64,000 nucleotides of DNA from Paenibacillus sp. FSL R5-0912 (GCF_000758605.1 NZ_CP009282.1:1860001-1924000); one strand, 5' to 3'; counted from the stretch's first letter, positions 16,353 to 27,035 are shown. Made by a program: numbers and translations. The notes: generated by a model from the letters alone, not told the origin.

Positions 16353-17363
16353 ATGAACGGTTTACAGTTCGACCCTACCCGGCAGCTGGATTTAATCGCC
16401 ATTGGCCGGCTTTGTATAGATCTGAACGCCAATGAAACCGGGAGACCGATGGAAGAGACGATGACCTTCACCAAATATGTCGGCGGCTCTCCGGCCAATA
16501 TTGTAATCGGTGCAGCGCGTCTGGGTATGCGTACCGGCTTCATCGGCAAGATTGCCGATGACCAGATGGGCCGGTTCATCCGCAGCTATCTGCAGAAGGG
16601 CGGCATAGATGACAGTCAGGTGAGCGTTGACCGGACGGGTGCGGTGACGGGGCTGGCTTTTACAGAAATTAAGAGCCCGCAGGAATGCAGCATTCTCATG
16701 TACCGGGATCATGTGGCCGATCTCCTGCTGAAGCCAGAGGAAATCTCGGAGGAGTATATCCGCAGCTCCAAAGCGCTGCTCATCTCCGGCACCGCTCTCG
16801 CGCAGAGCCCTTCCCGTGAAGCGGTATTCCTGGCGCTGGAGTTTGCCCGCAAGCATGGGCTTACTGTATTTTTTGATCTCGATTACCGGCCGTATACCTG
16901 GACTTCGAAAGCTGAAACGGCGGTCTATTATAACCTGGCGGCTGAGAAATGTGACTGTATTATCGGGACCCGGGACGAATTCGATATGATGGAAAACCTC
17001 TATAATCTCGCAGGTGCGGACGATAAGGCAACGGCGGCACGCTGGTTCGCGCATCAGGCAGAGCTGGTGGTCATCAAGCATGGCGGCAGCGGATCGATCT
17101 CTTATACCGCGGATGGGCAAAGCCATAGAAGCGGTATTTTTCCGGCTAAGGTGCTGAAGACGTTCGGTGCAGGTGATTCCTATGCCTCGGCCTTCATCCA
17201 CAGTCTGATGAACGGGCACAGTGTCAGTGAGGCGATGCGGCGCGGCAGTGCGTCGGCATCCATCGTCATCTCCCGCCATAGCTGCTCCGATGCCATGCCA
17301 ACCCTCAACGAGCTGGAAGACTTCCTGCTCTCGAACGAGGAGATTACATCAGGCGCACAATAA
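16353..17363 (+). CDS. iolC: 5-dehydro-2-deoxygluconokinase
   Basis: This 336-aa ribokinase/PfkB-family protein should phosphorylate 5-dehydro-2-deoxygluconate. It has the PfkB signature 1 region (YVGGSPANIVIGAARLGMRTGFIGKIADDQMGRFI) and signature 2 (VLKTFGAGDSYASAFIHSLMNG) with the catalytic Asp in GAGD. DLDYRPYTW is typical of IolC. AAGGAGG lies 8 bases before ATG 16353. It is first in the iolC-A-D-E unit, expressed from the operator-bearing promoter through a 290-base leader. Length and motifs are complete. Confidence 0.94.
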   Translation: MNGLQFDPTRQLDLIAIGRLCIDLNANETGRPMEETMTFTKYVGGSPANIVIGAARLGMRTGFIGKIADDQMGRFIRSYLQKGGIDDSQVSVDRTGAVTGLAFTEIKSPQECSILMYRDHVADLLLKPEEISEEYIRSSKALLISGTALAQSPSREAVFLALEFARKHGLTVFFDLDYRPYTWTSKAETAVYYNLAAEKCDCIIGTRDEFDMMENLYNLAGADDKATAARWFAHQAELVVIKHGGSGSISYTADGQSHRSGIFPAKVLKTFGAGDSYASAFIHSLMNGHSVSEAMRRGSASASIVISRHSCSDAMPTLNELEDFLLSNEEITSGAQ

Positions 17364-17474
17364 GCACATATGCGGGGGACAGAAGGAACCGGCGGCGATT
17401 ACACATTCAGGCAGCAGCAGAACAGACTGAAGTCATTACCAGCAGACATCAATAGAGCCGAAGGAGTGGACAGA

Positions 17475-18935
17475 ATGACAGTGCCAACTGCACAAATACT
17501 GAAGAATTATATTGACGGACAATGGGTAGAAGCGGATACAGCGCAGACGGAGCAGGTAGTTAATCCGGCGACGGGTGAGGAGCTGGGCAGAGTTCCCCTG
17601 TCTTCGAGAGCAGATGTGGACCGGGCGGTGGCGGCGGCAAAAGCAGCTTTTGCCGGATGGTCCAGTACGCCGGTGCCGCGCAGGGCACGGATTCTGTTCA
17701 AATACCAGCAGCTGCTGGTTGAGAATTGGGAGCCGCTGGCGAAAATCATCACACTGGAGAACGGTAAAAGCTTCAAAGAAGCCTATGGCGAAGTGCAGCG
17801 CGGCATTGAATGTGTAGAATTCGCGGCAGGCGCCCCGACGCTGATGATGGGCCGGCAGCTGCCGGATATTGCGACTGGGATCGAGTCCGGCATGTACCGC
17901 TATCCGATCGGGGTGGTCGGCGGGATTACCCCGTTTAATTTTCCGATGATGGTGCCCTGCTGGATGTTTCCGCTGGCGATTGCCTGTGGCAACACCTTTG
18001 TGCTGAAGCCTTCGGAGCGTACACCGCTGCTGGCGGCACGCCTCGCTGAACTGCTGGAGGAAGCCGGACTTCCGAAGGGCGTGCTGAATGTAGTGAACGG
18101 TGCGCATGAGGTGGTGAACGGCCTGCTGGAGCATCCTGATGTGAAGGCGATTTCTTTTGTCGGATCGCAGCCGGTGGCAGAGTATGTCTATAAAAAAGGG
18201 ACAGACCATCTGAAACGCGTCCAGGCTCTGGCCGGAGCGAAGAACCATTCGATCGTACTGGCGGACGCGAACCTGGAGGCATCGGCTTCCCAGATTGTGA
18301 ATGCGGCCTTCGGCTCTGCCGGGGAACGCTGTATGGCCTGTTCTGTGGTGACGGTGCAGGAGGAAGTGGCCGATGAGCTGATCTCCATCCTATTGCGTGA
18401 ATGCAACAGCATGACCATCGGGAATGGCCTGCAGGAGGATACGTTTCTTGGGCCGGTGATCCGGCAGGGGCATAAAGACCGGACGGTTGCCTACATTGAA
18501 CAGGGGATCGCGGAAGGGGCGAAGCTGCTCAGGGATGGCCGGGAGGATGCTGCGGTGCAGGAAGCGGGTTATTTTATCGGGCCAACGTTGTTTGACGGAG
18601 TGACGGAGGAGATGAAGATCTGGCAGGAGGAGGTCTTTGCGCCGGTGCTGTCGGTCATCCGGGTGAAGGATGTCGCTGAGGCGGTGGAGATTGCGAACCG
18701 CTCGCGGTTTGCGAATGGAGCGTGTATTTTCACCAATGATGGCGGCAAAGTCCGCTATTTCCGCGAGCATATCGAATCCGGGATGCTGGGTGTCAATGTA
18801 GGCGTACCGGCACCGATGGCCTTCTTCCCGTTCTCGGGCTGGAAGGATTCATTCTACGGCGATCTTCATGCGAACGGAAGCGACGGGGTGGAATTCTATA
18901 CGCGCAAAAAAGTGGTCACCGCCCGTTGGCAGTAG
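17475..18935 (+). CDS. iolA: Methylmalonate-semialdehyde dehydrogenase (CoA-acylating)
   Basis: This 486-aa aldehyde dehydrogenase should convert malonate semialdehyde (or methylmalonate semialdehyde) to acetyl-CoA (propionyl-CoA) with NAD and CoA, the last step of inositol breakdown. Seen: [10 protein letters not shown], the MMSDH-typical [36 protein letters not shown], the glycine-rich [12 protein letters not shown], and the catalytic Cys in AGERCMACS near residue 285. ATG 17475 follows AAGGAG by 8 bases; the upstream open frame has no comparable site. It is 111 bases after iolC, and iolD follows closely. Confidence 0.95.
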   Translation: MTVPTAQILKNYIDGQWVEADTAQTEQVVNPATGEELGRVPLSSRADVDRAVAAAKAAFAGWSSTPVPRRARILFKYQQLLVENWEPLAKIITLENGKSFKEAYGEVQRGIECVEFAAGAPTLMMGRQLPDIATGIESGMYRYPIGVVGGITPFNFPMMVPCWMFPLAIACGNTFVLKPSERTPLLAARLAELLEEAGLPKGVLNVVNGAHEVVNGLLEHPDVKAISFVGSQPVAEYVYKKGTDHLKRVQALAGAKNHSIVLADANLEASASQIVNAAFGSAGERCMACSVVTVQEEVADELISILLRECNSMTIGNGLQEDTFLGPVIRQGHKDRTVAYIEQGIAEGAKLLRDGREDAAVQEAGYFIGPTLFDGVTEEMKIWQEEVFAPVLSVIRVKDVAEAVEIANRSRFANGACIFTNDGGKVRYFREHIESGMLGVNVGVPAPMAFFPFSGWKDSFYGDLHANGSDGVEFYTRKKVVTARWQ

Positions 18936-18960
18936 GGCGAAGATGAAGGGAGGACATCAG

Positions 18961-20970
18961 GTGGAACGGATCAAATTAACGACAGCGCAGGCGCTGGTTA
19001 AATTTCTGAATCAGCAGTATGTCGATTTCGGCGGCGGGCCGGAACGCTTCGTGCACGGTGTATTCACCGTGTTCGGACATGGCAATGTACTCGGACTCGG
19101 ACAGGCACTTCAGGAAGCGCCGGGGGAACTGACGGTCTATCAGGGACGCAACGAGCAGGGAATGGTTCATGCGGCGACCGCGTTCGCCAAGCAGAGCCGC
19201 AGGCGGAAGATTATGGCCTGTACCGCTTCGGTAGGGCCGGGGGCGGCCAATATGCTGACGGCTGCCGCTACGGCGACGGCGAATCAGATTCCGGTGCTGC
19301 TGCTGCCAGGGGATACTTTTGCCACCCGCCAGCCGGACCCGGTGCTGCAGCAGATGGAGCATACCTATAATCTGTCGATCTCGGTTAACGACGCCTTCAA
19401 GGCAGTAAGCAAATACTGGGACCGGGTCTGCCGGCCTGAGCAGCTGATGTCGGCTATGCTGAATGCAATGCGGGTGCTGACGGATCAGGCGGATACCGGG
19501 GCGGTAACAATCGCGCTGCCGCAGGATGTACAGGGGGAGGCTTGGGAGTATCCGCTTGATTTCTTCCGCAAAAGAGTTCACCGCGTCCTTCCCCGGCTTC
19601 CGCATCCGGCTGAGATCGCTGCTGCTGCCGAGCTGATTGCGGGCAAGCAGCGGCCGCTGCTGATCTGCGGCGGCGGTGTCCGGTACAGTGATGCCGGAGA
19701 GGCACTGCGCGCTTTTGCAGAGAAATTCGCCATCCCGTTCGGGGAGACCCAGGCCGGAAAAAGCGCGGTCGCCAGCAGCTTCGAATACAACCTCGGCGGT
19801 ATCGGTGTCACCGGCAATGGCTGCGCCAACGCGCTGGCCCGGGAGGCTGATCTGGTGATCGGCGTCGGCACCCGGTTTACGGATTTCACAACAGCTTCCA
19901 AGAGCCTGTTCGGTCATCCCGAGGTGAAATTCCTGACGCTCAACGCCTCGCCGTATCACGCGGCCAAGCTGGATGCGCTGGCTGTTGTCTGTGATGCTGC
20001 GGAAGGATTGAACGCATTATCCGCAGCTCTGGAGGAGCGGGGGTACCGCTCAGCGTATACGGATGAGATCGCGGAGGCCAAGAAGGCTTGGAGCGCGGAG
20101 AGAGTACGTCTCGCCGGTGTGGAATATCCGGGGAATGCCGGAGATGCGGGCAGCTTGCCGGGTGGCATGACGGAAGGTAGCGTTAAGCAGGATCTGGCTG
20201 ATCGCGCAGCAGATTCGTTTATTCCGGAGATAGCTGGTCATCTGGATGAGAAGCTCACCGAATATGCTGAGGTGCTGGGTACTTCGCTTACACAGACGCA
20301 AGTGCTGGCGATCCTCAATGACACCATACCGCAGGATGCAATTGTCATTGGAGCCGCAGGCAGTCTTCCGGGAGACATGCAGCGGATGTGGAACTCGGAG
20401 ATACCGGATACCTATCATATGGAATATGGATTCTCTTGTATGGGCTATGAAATCTCGGGTGCGCTGGGTATCAAAATAGCCGAGCCGCAGCGCGAGGTCT
20501 ACGCGCTGGTCGGCGACGGCAGTTACCAGATGCTGCATTCAGAGCTGGTAACCAGCCTGCAGGAGAACCGCAAGATTAACGTCATTCTGCTGGACAATGC
20601 AGGCTTCGGGTGCATTAATAACCTGCAGATGGAGCAGGGAATGGACAGCATGGCAACGGAATTCCGTCACCGGGGTCCGGACGGCCAGCTCAGCGGTGAA
20701 CTAATGCGTATCGACTATGCTGCGAGCGCTGCCGGTTATGGGGTTCAGACCTTCCGCGCGGCGACAGCCGGGGAGCTTCAGGCTGCTCTGGCGGCGGCCC
20801 GGAAGTCGGAACGCTCCACGCTGATCGACATCAAGGTGCTGCCCAAGACGATGACCCATGGCTATGGGGCCTGGTGGAATGTGGGGGTAGCTGAAGTATC
20901 CGGCAGTAAGGCTGTGCAGGCTGCTTACCAGCAAAAATCCAGCGAGCTGAAGAAGGCCCGCAGCTACTGA
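18961..20970 (+). CDS. iolD: 3D-(3,5/4)-trihydroxycyclohexane-1,2-dione acylhydrolase
   Basis: This 669-aa thiamine-diphosphate enzyme opens the inositol-derived ring to 5-deoxyglucuronate. Seen: the N-terminal PYR domain ([18 protein letters not shown] with the cofactor-activating Glu), a central domain ([19 protein letters not shown]), and the C-terminal PP domain with the ThDP/Mg motif [36 protein letters not shown] 18961 has GGGAGGA 6 bases upstream. It is about 30 residues longer than the well-known 637-aa Bacillus protein. The extra length seems to lie near residues 385-425 (a Gly/Ser/Asp-rich segment after [12 protein letters not shown]). It is in the iolC-A-D-E unit. Confidence 0.95.
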   Translation: MERIKLTTAQALVKFLNQQYVDFGGGPERFVHGVFTVFGHGNVLGLGQALQEAPGELTVYQGRNEQGMVHAATAFAKQSRRRKIMACTASVGPGAANMLTAAATATANQIPVLLLPGDTFATRQPDPVLQQMEHTYNLSISVNDAFKAVSKYWDRVCRPEQLMSAMLNAMRVLTDQADTGAVTIALPQDVQGEAWEYPLDFFRKRVHRVLPRLPHPAEIAAAAELIAGKQRPLLICGGGVRYSDAGEALRAFAEKFAIPFGETQAGKSAVASSFEYNLGGIGVTGNGCANALAREADLVIGVGTRFTDFTTASKSLFGHPEVKFLTLNASPYHAAKLDALAVVCDAAEGLNALSAALEERGYRSAYTDEIAEAKKAWSAERVRLAGVEYPGNAGDAGSLPGGMTEGSVKQDLADRAADSFIPEIAGHLDEKLTEYAEVLGTSLTQTQVLAILNDTIPQDAIVIGAAGSLPGDMQRMWNSEIPDTYHMEYGFSCMGYEISGALGIKIAEPQREVYALVGDGSYQMLHSELVTSLQENRKINVILLDNAGFGCINNLQMEQGMDSMATEFRHRGPDGQLSGELMRIDYAASAAGYGVQTFRAATAGELQAALAAARKSERSTLIDIKVLPKTMTHGYGAWWNVGVAEVSGSKAVQAAYQQKSSELKKARSY

Positions 20971-20990
20971 GAGTGCACAGGGTTTACTGA

Positions 20991-21028
20991 AACGGAAGCC
21001 CTCCTACTTGAAGGAGGGCGCAGCCGTT
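20991..21028 (+). repeat. Stem-loop repeat family, copy A
   Basis: Outer AACGG/CCGTT and inner GCCCTCCT/AGGAGGGC stems, preceded by ACTGA and followed by GCGACTTG. It lies in the 153-base gap between iolD and iolE, where it could act as an mRNA processing or stability element. Confidence 0.75.
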
Positions 21029-21123
21029 GCGACTTGCCGAAACGGCGGGCTGGTCAGCTTCCTGAAGCCACATCATGAAGATGAAGCCTGCCATACTTGG
21101 GATTGTGGAAGGGGTAGAACAAG

Positions 21124-22023
21124 ATGATGTTCCGAGAACATGCCATCCAGCTGGCCATTGCTCCGATCGCCTGGACCAATGATGATATGCCTGAGCTTGG
21201 GCAGGGCAATACCTTCGAGCAGTGCATCAGCGAAATGGCGCTTGCCGGGTATCAGGGCAGTGAAGTCGGCAACAAATACCCGCGCTCCCCGGAGGTGCTG
21301 CGCCGGGCATTGGAGCTGCGCGGTCTGAAGATTGCCAGTGCCTGGTTCAGTGCGTACCTGACGGTACGCCCGTATGAGGAGACGGCAGAAGCTTTTTGCA
21401 TACACCGTGATTTCCTGCATGAGATGGGCGCCAAAGTCATTGTAGTATCCGAACAGGGACGGAGCATTCAGGGACAGATGGACACGCCGCTGTTCGCTGA
21501 CAAACCGGTATTTACCGGCCAGGAGTGGGCGGCGCTTGCGGCTGGTCTGGGCGGACTGGGGCGGCTGGCGGCTGAGAAGGACATGACACTGGTGTATCAC
21601 CATCATATGGGGACCGGTGTGCAGACGGCTGCGGAAATCACCCGGCTCATGGAGCTTACCGATCCTGGTGAAGTGTCGCTGCTGTACGATACGGGGCATC
21701 TGGCCTTCTCCGGTGAGAACCCGCTGGAGGTACTGCGCGAGCATCTGCCGCGGATCAGGCATGTGCATCTGAAGGACATCCGGCCGGAAGTGGTCCAGCG
21801 GGTGACTACGGAGAAGCTGAGCTTCCTCCAGGCGGTAAAAGCGGGAGCGTTCACCGTACCGGGGGATGGCTGTATTGCGTTCGGGGAGATTTTTGCCGAG
21901 CTGGCTGCCTCCCCCTATACGGGGTGGTTCGTCGTCGAAGCGGAGCAGGACCCGGCGCTTGCCGATCCGCTGGAATATGCCATCAAGGCACGGCGTTATA
22001 TCCGGGAACTCAGCGGTTTATAA
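21124..22023 (+). CDS. iolE: Inosose dehydratase
   Basis: This 299-aa TIM-barrel protein of the AP-endonuclease-2 family should dehydrate scyllo-inosose to the trihydroxycyclohexane-dione used by IolD. Family residues seen include LAIAPIAWTNDDMPELG, GYQGSEVGNKYP, LVYHHHMGTGVQT, LLYDTGHLAFSGENP, RHVHLKDIRPEV and WFVVEAEQDP, which supply the metal-binding Glu, Asp, His and Glu. ATG 21124 follows AAGGGG by 9 bases. It is the last gene of the iol unit and is separated from iolD by stem-loop repeat A. No inositol transporter or iolJ aldolase lies in the window. Confidence 0.95.
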   Translation: MMFREHAIQLAIAPIAWTNDDMPELGQGNTFEQCISEMALAGYQGSEVGNKYPRSPEVLRRALELRGLKIASAWFSAYLTVRPYEETAEAFCIHRDFLHEMGAKVIVVSEQGRSIQGQMDTPLFADKPVFTGQEWAALAAGLGGLGRLAAEKDMTLVYHHHMGTGVQTAAEITRLMELTDPGEVSLLYDTGHLAFSGENPLEVLREHLPRIRHVHLKDIRPEVVQRVTTEKLSFLQAVKAGAFTVPGDGCIAFGEIFAELAASPYTGWFVVEAEQDPALADPLEYAIKARRYIRELSGL

Positions 22024-22065
22024 GCCATAAGGGTGGTAGTCGTTATAGCTGAGGGGTGAAAGTAT

Positions 22066-22105
22066 GCGGGGGTGCACGGCTGCGGCTGTGCTTACTCCGC
22101 TTTTT
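22066..22105 (+). terminator. Terminator after iolE
   Basis: GCGG and GTGCAC arms pair with GTGC and CCGC, followed by TTTTT. It closes the iol operon. The remaining 600 bases to the next gene show no recognised feature. Confidence 0.6.
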
Positions 22106-22709
22106 CATGGAATGGTGGTTGATGGGGGGCACCCGTATGATAAAAATGGGCTGGGGGCGTGAATAAGGAGCAGGAGTAGGCGAGAAATCACATTTTTCAG
22201 GTAACCGCCGACCCTCCCGCCGCTCGTCCCTGGTGACATCCGCCTCCACATCCCGGGTGCTGGCTCCTATTCCTTTGGGCTATATAGATTGTACTTGTAA
22301 GTTGTCCGTTCTGGGATGGCCGTGACTGCTGATGCTCCAACAGTTATATAATTCTCCTATGTCACTTTTCCCTGTTTGTATATTTTTCAAGTTCAATCAA
22401 TATAACTCATCGTTTCTGCTGGTGTCCGTCCATCGGGTTGTTTCCACATATATCCACACCTAGCTTGCTTAACCCAAGCAGGCAGGGCATAAGAAGCTGG
22501 CGGGGAAGATAGCTGCGGCGAATTGACTTTATCTGGTTGGCTGGACCGGGAGCGCGTATGCTATAATGGCAGGAATTCGGGCAGAAGTTATGTCTATGAC
22601 CCCCTCAGTTGAATGTCTGTATTTGCCGCGGCTTCGTTCAGAGCGGTGTTTGTTATTGAGCGGCCGGACCGCGGACGGGTATCTAGATGGTTGTGGAGGA
22701 GGTTGTCTA

Positions 22710-24962
22710 TTGTTTCGTACCTGGTATCGCCGATTGGTGCTGTCCTATTTCCCTATTTTTTTGCTGACGGTGACGATTCTGATCTTTGCCTCATTTGTGT
22801 TTATTAACGATATCTCCCGGATGGAGACGAAGAAAGCAGACCGCATCTCAGCCAGCTATCTCAGGGATAGTGTGGACCGGACGATCAAGGAAGCCGAGTT
22901 GTCGGTGCTGGAAGCGGTTGAGCGAAGCGATATCTACAAGCTCTATTTCAATAATCAAGGCGAGCCGGAGCAGGGAACAGTCTATGCAGTTGCCCAGAGT
23001 CTGCGTAATATGATGAAAGAATCCTCGTATATTCAATCCGTCTATTTGTATGACCGTGTCCATGGAAGCGTTTTAACAGATACGGGCTTGAAGGAGCTTG
23101 AAGGATTCTTCGACGAGGACTGGATTAAGGCTATGACCTCCACTCCAGTGTTACCGGAAGGGTGGCAGCCGGTCAGGGAGTATAATTCTGACCTGTTTCA
23201 GCGTACCCCCATCCGTGTGCTGACTACCAACAAAGCGATGCCGCTTCCCTTCGGCTCCGGGGGCATGCTGGTCATCAATCTCAAAATGAGCGCCATGGAG
23301 CAGCTTATCGACAGTATGGTCAACCAGCAGCTTTCTTACATGACCATTCTGGACAGTAACGGGGAGACGCTGTACCAAGCGCATTCCGACACTGAGGGTG
23401 CCACCCACGGCAAGCTGCTGAATACGCTGAAGCTGGAGAGAAACGGCTGGACGTTCGCAAGCGGAATCAAGGCCGGGAACCTGTTCAATTGGGTTTCTGT
23501 GATTTCTTATCTCTGGGTAGCGATTGCCATCGGGACTGTAGTATGTGCGATATTGTATCTGATCTATGTGACCCGGCGCAATTATAAACCGATCCAGGTG
23601 ATTATGAACCGGATTGAAGGCCATCAGATCCGCATGATGGATCAGTCTACCGACAGGCCTGACGAGATGATGCTTATTGACGGGGTGCTGGAGGATCTGA
23701 TCAATCACATGACCGATTATGATAAAAAAAGCAGGGAGAACCTGCTTCTGCAGCGCAGCAAGCTGTTCACCGATCTGCTGCATAGCGAGCGGCTGGAGCA
23801 GGTGACCCAGCGGCTGGAGGAGCTGTCGCCCCTTACCGGTGCCGAGGCCTCATCACGCTTCATGGTTGTATTAGCTGAGATTAACCAGTATGAGCAGGTC
23901 TTCGAGGACCGCTATACCCGCGGCGACCAGAATACGCTTAAGTTTGCCCTGATGAATGTGTTCCAGGAACTGGCGCGGAATTCGGAGCTGCAGGGGTGGG
24001 CAGAGTGGGTAGGAACCGAGCGCGCTGCGATTCTCTTCCTGGCAACCGGCAGCGATCAGGAGATGGAGGCCAAGATCCGCATCTTCGCGGAGGACTGCCG
24101 CTCTTGGGTAGAGCAGAATCTGCGGATTTCGCTCAGCTTCGGGATTGGCTCCGCAGCAGCCGGGCCGGCCAAGATCCGGGAGTCTTATGCTGCAGCCGAA
24201 TATATCATGCAGCATAAGCTGCTGATCTATGGGGATATCGCTTTGGCCGAGAGCGGCGAAGCGCGCCAGCCGCTGCTGGAGACGTATAAATATCTGCAGA
24301 TGATCGCGGAGTTCGTGAAGCACTTCCGCATGTCGAGCGGACAGTGGCGGGAGCAGCTGGAGCGGATCTTTGAGGCGTTTGAACAGGATTTCCTGAAGGA
24401 CGAAGAGATCCGTTCCCTAATCCAGGCTATGCTGCAGATGCTGGGCCGGGAAGTGGCGGTAATGTCCGAGCAGCTGCAGGACGAGCTGTCGGCGGAGAAT
24501 GCGCAGGTCCGGCTGAAGCAGCTGGAAGAGGCCGAGGCCATCCATGAAGTGAAGGCTATTTTATTTGAATATGTCACCGATTTATTCCGCACCTATGTCT
24601 CTGTCAGCGAAACCAAAAGCTACCGGGCCATGGTCAATGAGATGAAGGATTATATCGAAGAAAATTTTGCCAATCCCGATCTGTCGCTGAAGCATCTGAG
24701 TGACCGGTTCCAGGTCTCCGGCAAATATGCCAGCTATCTGTTCAAGACGGAATTCAAAATGAAGTTTGTGGACTTCCTCACTGAGCTGCGGATGAAGGAA
24801 GCTGAGCAGCTGCTGGCGGAGACGGATTATTCCCTGCAGGATATCGCGCTTCAAGTAGGATATGCGAATGCCATTTCATTCGGCAGGGTATTCAAACGGA
24901 TTGCCGGCATCACGCCGGGCGATTACCGCTCCTCGAAACGCCGCGAAGCCTCCAGAACCTGA
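22710..24962 (+). CDS. Membrane-anchored AraC-type regulator with extracellular sensor
   Basis: This 750-aa protein has a transmembrane helix (about residues 10-32, LVLSYFPIFLLTVTILIFASFVF), an extracytoplasmic sensor of about 240 residues resembling a Cache domain, and a second helix (about 275-300, VSVISYLWVAIAIGTVVCAILYLIYV). A cytoplasmic linker and a C-terminal AraC domain follow (about 645-745: SLKHLSDRFQVSGKYASYLFKTEF, LQDIALQVGYANAISFGRVFKRIAGITPGDYR). The TTG at 22710 is preceded by GGAGGAGG with 7-base spacing, and the membrane helix follows directly. Upstream in-frame codons lack a ribosome site and add a non-conserved stretch. This architecture is common in Paenibacillus beside sugar ABC transporters, so it probably senses the ligand outside and activates 25351-31656. 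Confidence 0.88.
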   Translation: MFRTWYRRLVLSYFPIFLLTVTILIFASFVFINDISRMETKKADRISASYLRDSVDRTIKEAELSVLEAVERSDIYKLYFNNQGEPEQGTVYAVAQSLRNMMKESSYIQSVYLYDRVHGSVLTDTGLKELEGFFDEDWIKAMTSTPVLPEGWQPVREYNSDLFQRTPIRVLTTNKAMPLPFGSGGMLVINLKMSAMEQLIDSMVNQQLSYMTILDSNGETLYQAHSDTEGATHGKLLNTLKLERNGWTFASGIKAGNLFNWVSVISYLWVAIAIGTVVCAILYLIYVTRRNYKPIQVIMNRIEGHQIRMMDQSTDRPDEMMLIDGVLEDLINHMTDYDKKSRENLLLQRSKLFTDLLHSERLEQVTQRLEELSPLTGAEASSRFMVVLAEINQYEQVFEDRYTRGDQNTLKFALMNVFQELARNSELQGWAEWVGTERAAILFLATGSDQEMEAKIRIFAEDCRSWVEQNLRISLSFGIGSAAAGPAKIRESYAAAEYIMQHKLLIYGDIALAESGEARQPLLETYKYLQMIAEFVKHFRMSSGQWREQLERIFEAFEQDFLKDEEIRSLIQAMLQMLGREVAVMSEQLQDELSAENAQVRLKQLEEAEAIHEVKAILFEYVTDLFRTYVSVSETKSYRAMVNEMKDYIEENFANPDLSLKHLSDRFQVSGKYASYLFKTEFKMKFVDFLTELRMKEAEQLLAETDYSLQDIALQVGYANAISFGRVFKRIAGITPGDYRSSKRREASRT

Positions 24963-25018
24963 GCCGCAGGTTGGGCCGAAGCTTCAACATGGTTACATCA
25001 GCTACACTCTGTACACCC

Positions 25019-25083
25019 AGGCCGCATCACTCGTCCGCTAACCTCCGAAAAAGGGGTGCGAACAGCGATGCGGCCTATATTTT
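25019..25083 (+). terminator. Terminator after the sensor/regulator gene
   Basis: AGGCCGCATC pairs perfectly with GATGCGGCCT across a 38-base loop, followed by ATATTTTTG. It separates the regulator from the transporter transcript. Confidence 0.7.
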
Positions 25084-25091
25084 TGCCGATG

Positions 25092-25105
25092 TGAAAGCGG
25101 TTTAT
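25092..25105 (+). promoter_or_regulatory. Candidate catabolite-responsive element
   Basis: TGAAAGCGGTTTAT differs from the CcpA consensus TGWAANCGNTNWCW at one position. It lies about 250 bases before the binding-protein gene. The rest of the gap shows no gene. Confidence 0.45.
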
Positions 25106-25350
25106 CGTACGAAAATCGTTGGTCTGATAAACCGGATGTCCGAATTCAGGCGCTGTAGCTCATCCGAAACAGGTTTATTGCCAGACCCCCAAAAGTTATG
25201 GAATACTGTGGGCATCCCGAAGCAGCAAGCAGCCTTGAACGCTAAAGGCCCATGTTGCTTGAGGGACACCGCTAAGAATCGGGCACTATACAAGCTCGGG
25301 GGTATCATGAAGTCACCATTATAGCCTGCTAAGGCGAGGGAGATGGAACA

Positions 25351-26961
25351 ATGACAGTGAACGTAAACCAAAGAGTTCTGAAGAAGGCAATCGGCATCGG
25401 CTTGACCGCAGTAATGGGGGCTACTCTGCTTGCAGGCTGCTCCTCTGATGGCAAGAGCAATTCGGCAGCCGGAGGTACAGAAGCACCCGCTAAAGCCGAA
25501 CGCGTAACTCTAAAGGTGGAGATCTTCGACCGCGGCAAAAGTCCGAAGCAATACACGATTACCAATAACTTTATGTCCCAGATGATTCAGAAAAATTTCG
25601 GTGATCCCAATAACATTGACGTCGAATTTGTACCGGTGCAGCGCTCCGAGGAAGTCACGAAGCTGAATGTACTTATGGCAAGTAACTCCGATGTGCCGGA
25701 TATTGTGTTTACTTATGATTCCAGCGTCTTCTACCGTTATGCCCAGCAAGGCGGGCTGACGGATGTCGGTCCCCTTCTTGAAGAGCACGGTCAGACGCTG
25801 ACAAAATTCATTGGTGACGAGACGATGGCCTTCGGCCAGCTCGACGGCAAGCAGTTCGCCATCCCGGGTAAACGGGCGATTACAGGCCGCTATACTTCAT
25901 ACATCCGCCAGGACTGGCTGGATAAGCTGGGGCTGCCGGTACCGAAGAATACCGATGAGCTGTACACTACTTTGAAAGCGTTTAAAGAGAAGGACCCGGG
26001 CGGTCTTGGCAGCAAAACCATTCCGATGGGCATGTCCCTTGGCTCGGCTCAGCTAGAGACGCTGATCTACTCCTTCATTAAGCCGATCAGCGGCGATCTG
26101 ACCTACAGCCAGCGCTACGAGCTGCCGCTGCATGAGGGCTTTAAGGATGCGGCACAGTTCCTCAACAAGCTCTACAATGAAGGGCTGGTCAGCAAGGACT
26201 TCAGTCTGGATGAAGACAAGGCCCAGGTGTCCAAGGACATTCAGAACGGCAACGTCGGCTTCTTCTCCGAGGATGTGGATAGCCTGTTCTATGCCGACGG
26301 TACGCTGGATAATCTCTACAAGAATGTACCGGGCAGCAAGCTGCTGCCGGCGGATGTCCTCACCAATGCCAAGGTGGACAATAAGTATATCAAATCCCGC
26401 TATGCCTCGAACGGCATGTACATCATGATCCCTAAGAGCAGCAAACGTGCAGTGGAAGCGGTGAAATACCTTGACTGGATGGCGACAGGCAACAATCTGA
26501 TTGACATCTACAACGGTGTTGAAGGCGAGAACTACGATATGGTGGACGGCATCCCGGTCGTTAAGGCTGATGTATCCCAGGAATTCCAAGACCGTCTGTT
26601 CACTTCCGGGGACACCGCGATTATCTCCAACGGCAAGAACCTCGGCGACCAGGCTATGAATGAGAAAGCTTGGATTATGGGCTTCCCTGCGAACAACCAG
26701 GAGGCGCTGAAGCAGTCGATCGATATTGCCAACACGGATACCGTGGGTCCTATCGTCTTCGGTAAGCCGATTGAAGCAGAATCGAAATACGGCACTACGC
26801 TCAGCGACAAGCTCAACGTCATTATCGTGAAGACCGCGATGGCGAAGCCGGAGGAGTTCGATACCACCTTCGAGCAGGAAATGAAGGATTACATGTCTCT
26901 GGGCGGAGACAAGCTGAAAGCGGAGCTGGAGCAGGCGCTAACAGAGATTTCAGCCAAATAA
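25351..26961 (+). CDS. ABC transporter extracellular solute-binding lipoprotein
   Basis: This 536-aa protein has a lipoprotein signal peptide (basic start, hydrophobic stretch, LLAGC lipobox with Cys near 30), then a Ser/Gly/Ala linker. The mature part resembles the large family-1 solute-binding proteins that feed LplB/YtcP-type permeases (VPDIVFTYDSSVFYRYAQQGGLTDVGPLLEEHG, RQDWLDKLGLPVPKNTDELYTTLKAFKEKDP). It is anchored outside the membrane and delivers a carbohydrate, probably an oligosaccharide, to the two permeases that follow. ATG 25351 follows GAGGGAG. An attenuator-like hairpin after it probably makes this protein more abundant than the permeases. No ATPase gene is present, so a shared MsmX-type ATPase is likely. 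Confidence 0.9.
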   Translation: MTVNVNQRVLKKAIGIGLTAVMGATLLAGCSSDGKSNSAAGGTEAPAKAERVTLKVEIFDRGKSPKQYTITNNFMSQMIQKNFGDPNNIDVEFVPVQRSEEVTKLNVLMASNSDVPDIVFTYDSSVFYRYAQQGGLTDVGPLLEEHGQTLTKFIGDETMAFGQLDGKQFAIPGKRAITGRYTSYIRQDWLDKLGLPVPKNTDELYTTLKAFKEKDPGGLGSKTIPMGMSLGSAQLETLIYSFIKPISGDLTYSQRYELPLHEGFKDAAQFLNKLYNEGLVSKDFSLDEDKAQVSKDIQNGNVGFFSEDVDSLFYADGTLDNLYKNVPGSKLLPADVLTNAKVDNKYIKSRYASNGMYIMIPKSSKRAVEAVKYLDWMATGNNLIDIYNGVEGENYDMVDGIPVVKADVSQEFQDRLFTSGDTAIISNGKNLGDQAMNEKAWIMGFPANNQEALKQSIDIANTDTVGPIVFGKPIEAESKYGTTLSDKLNVIIVKTAMAKPEEFDTTFEQEMKDYMSLGGDKLKAELEQALTEISAK

Positions 26962-26974
26962 ACTAAAAAAAGTG

Positions 26975-27015
26975 AAAACCGGGGGGAGCTGGCATGCTGC
27001 TCTGCCCGGTTTTTT
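26975..27015 (+). terminator. Intra-operon attenuating hairpin
   Basis: AAAACCGGG pairs with CCCGGTTTT, followed by TT and preceded by an A-run. Its position between the binding protein and the permeases suggests partial termination to set their ratio. Confidence 0.7.
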
Positions 27016-27035
27016 CTCCATAGGAGGAGAGTAAC

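Noticed and set aside
24971..25324. 117-codon ORF in the gap after the membrane AraC gene
   Set aside because: It runs through a clear terminator and a cre-like site and has no protein-like character.
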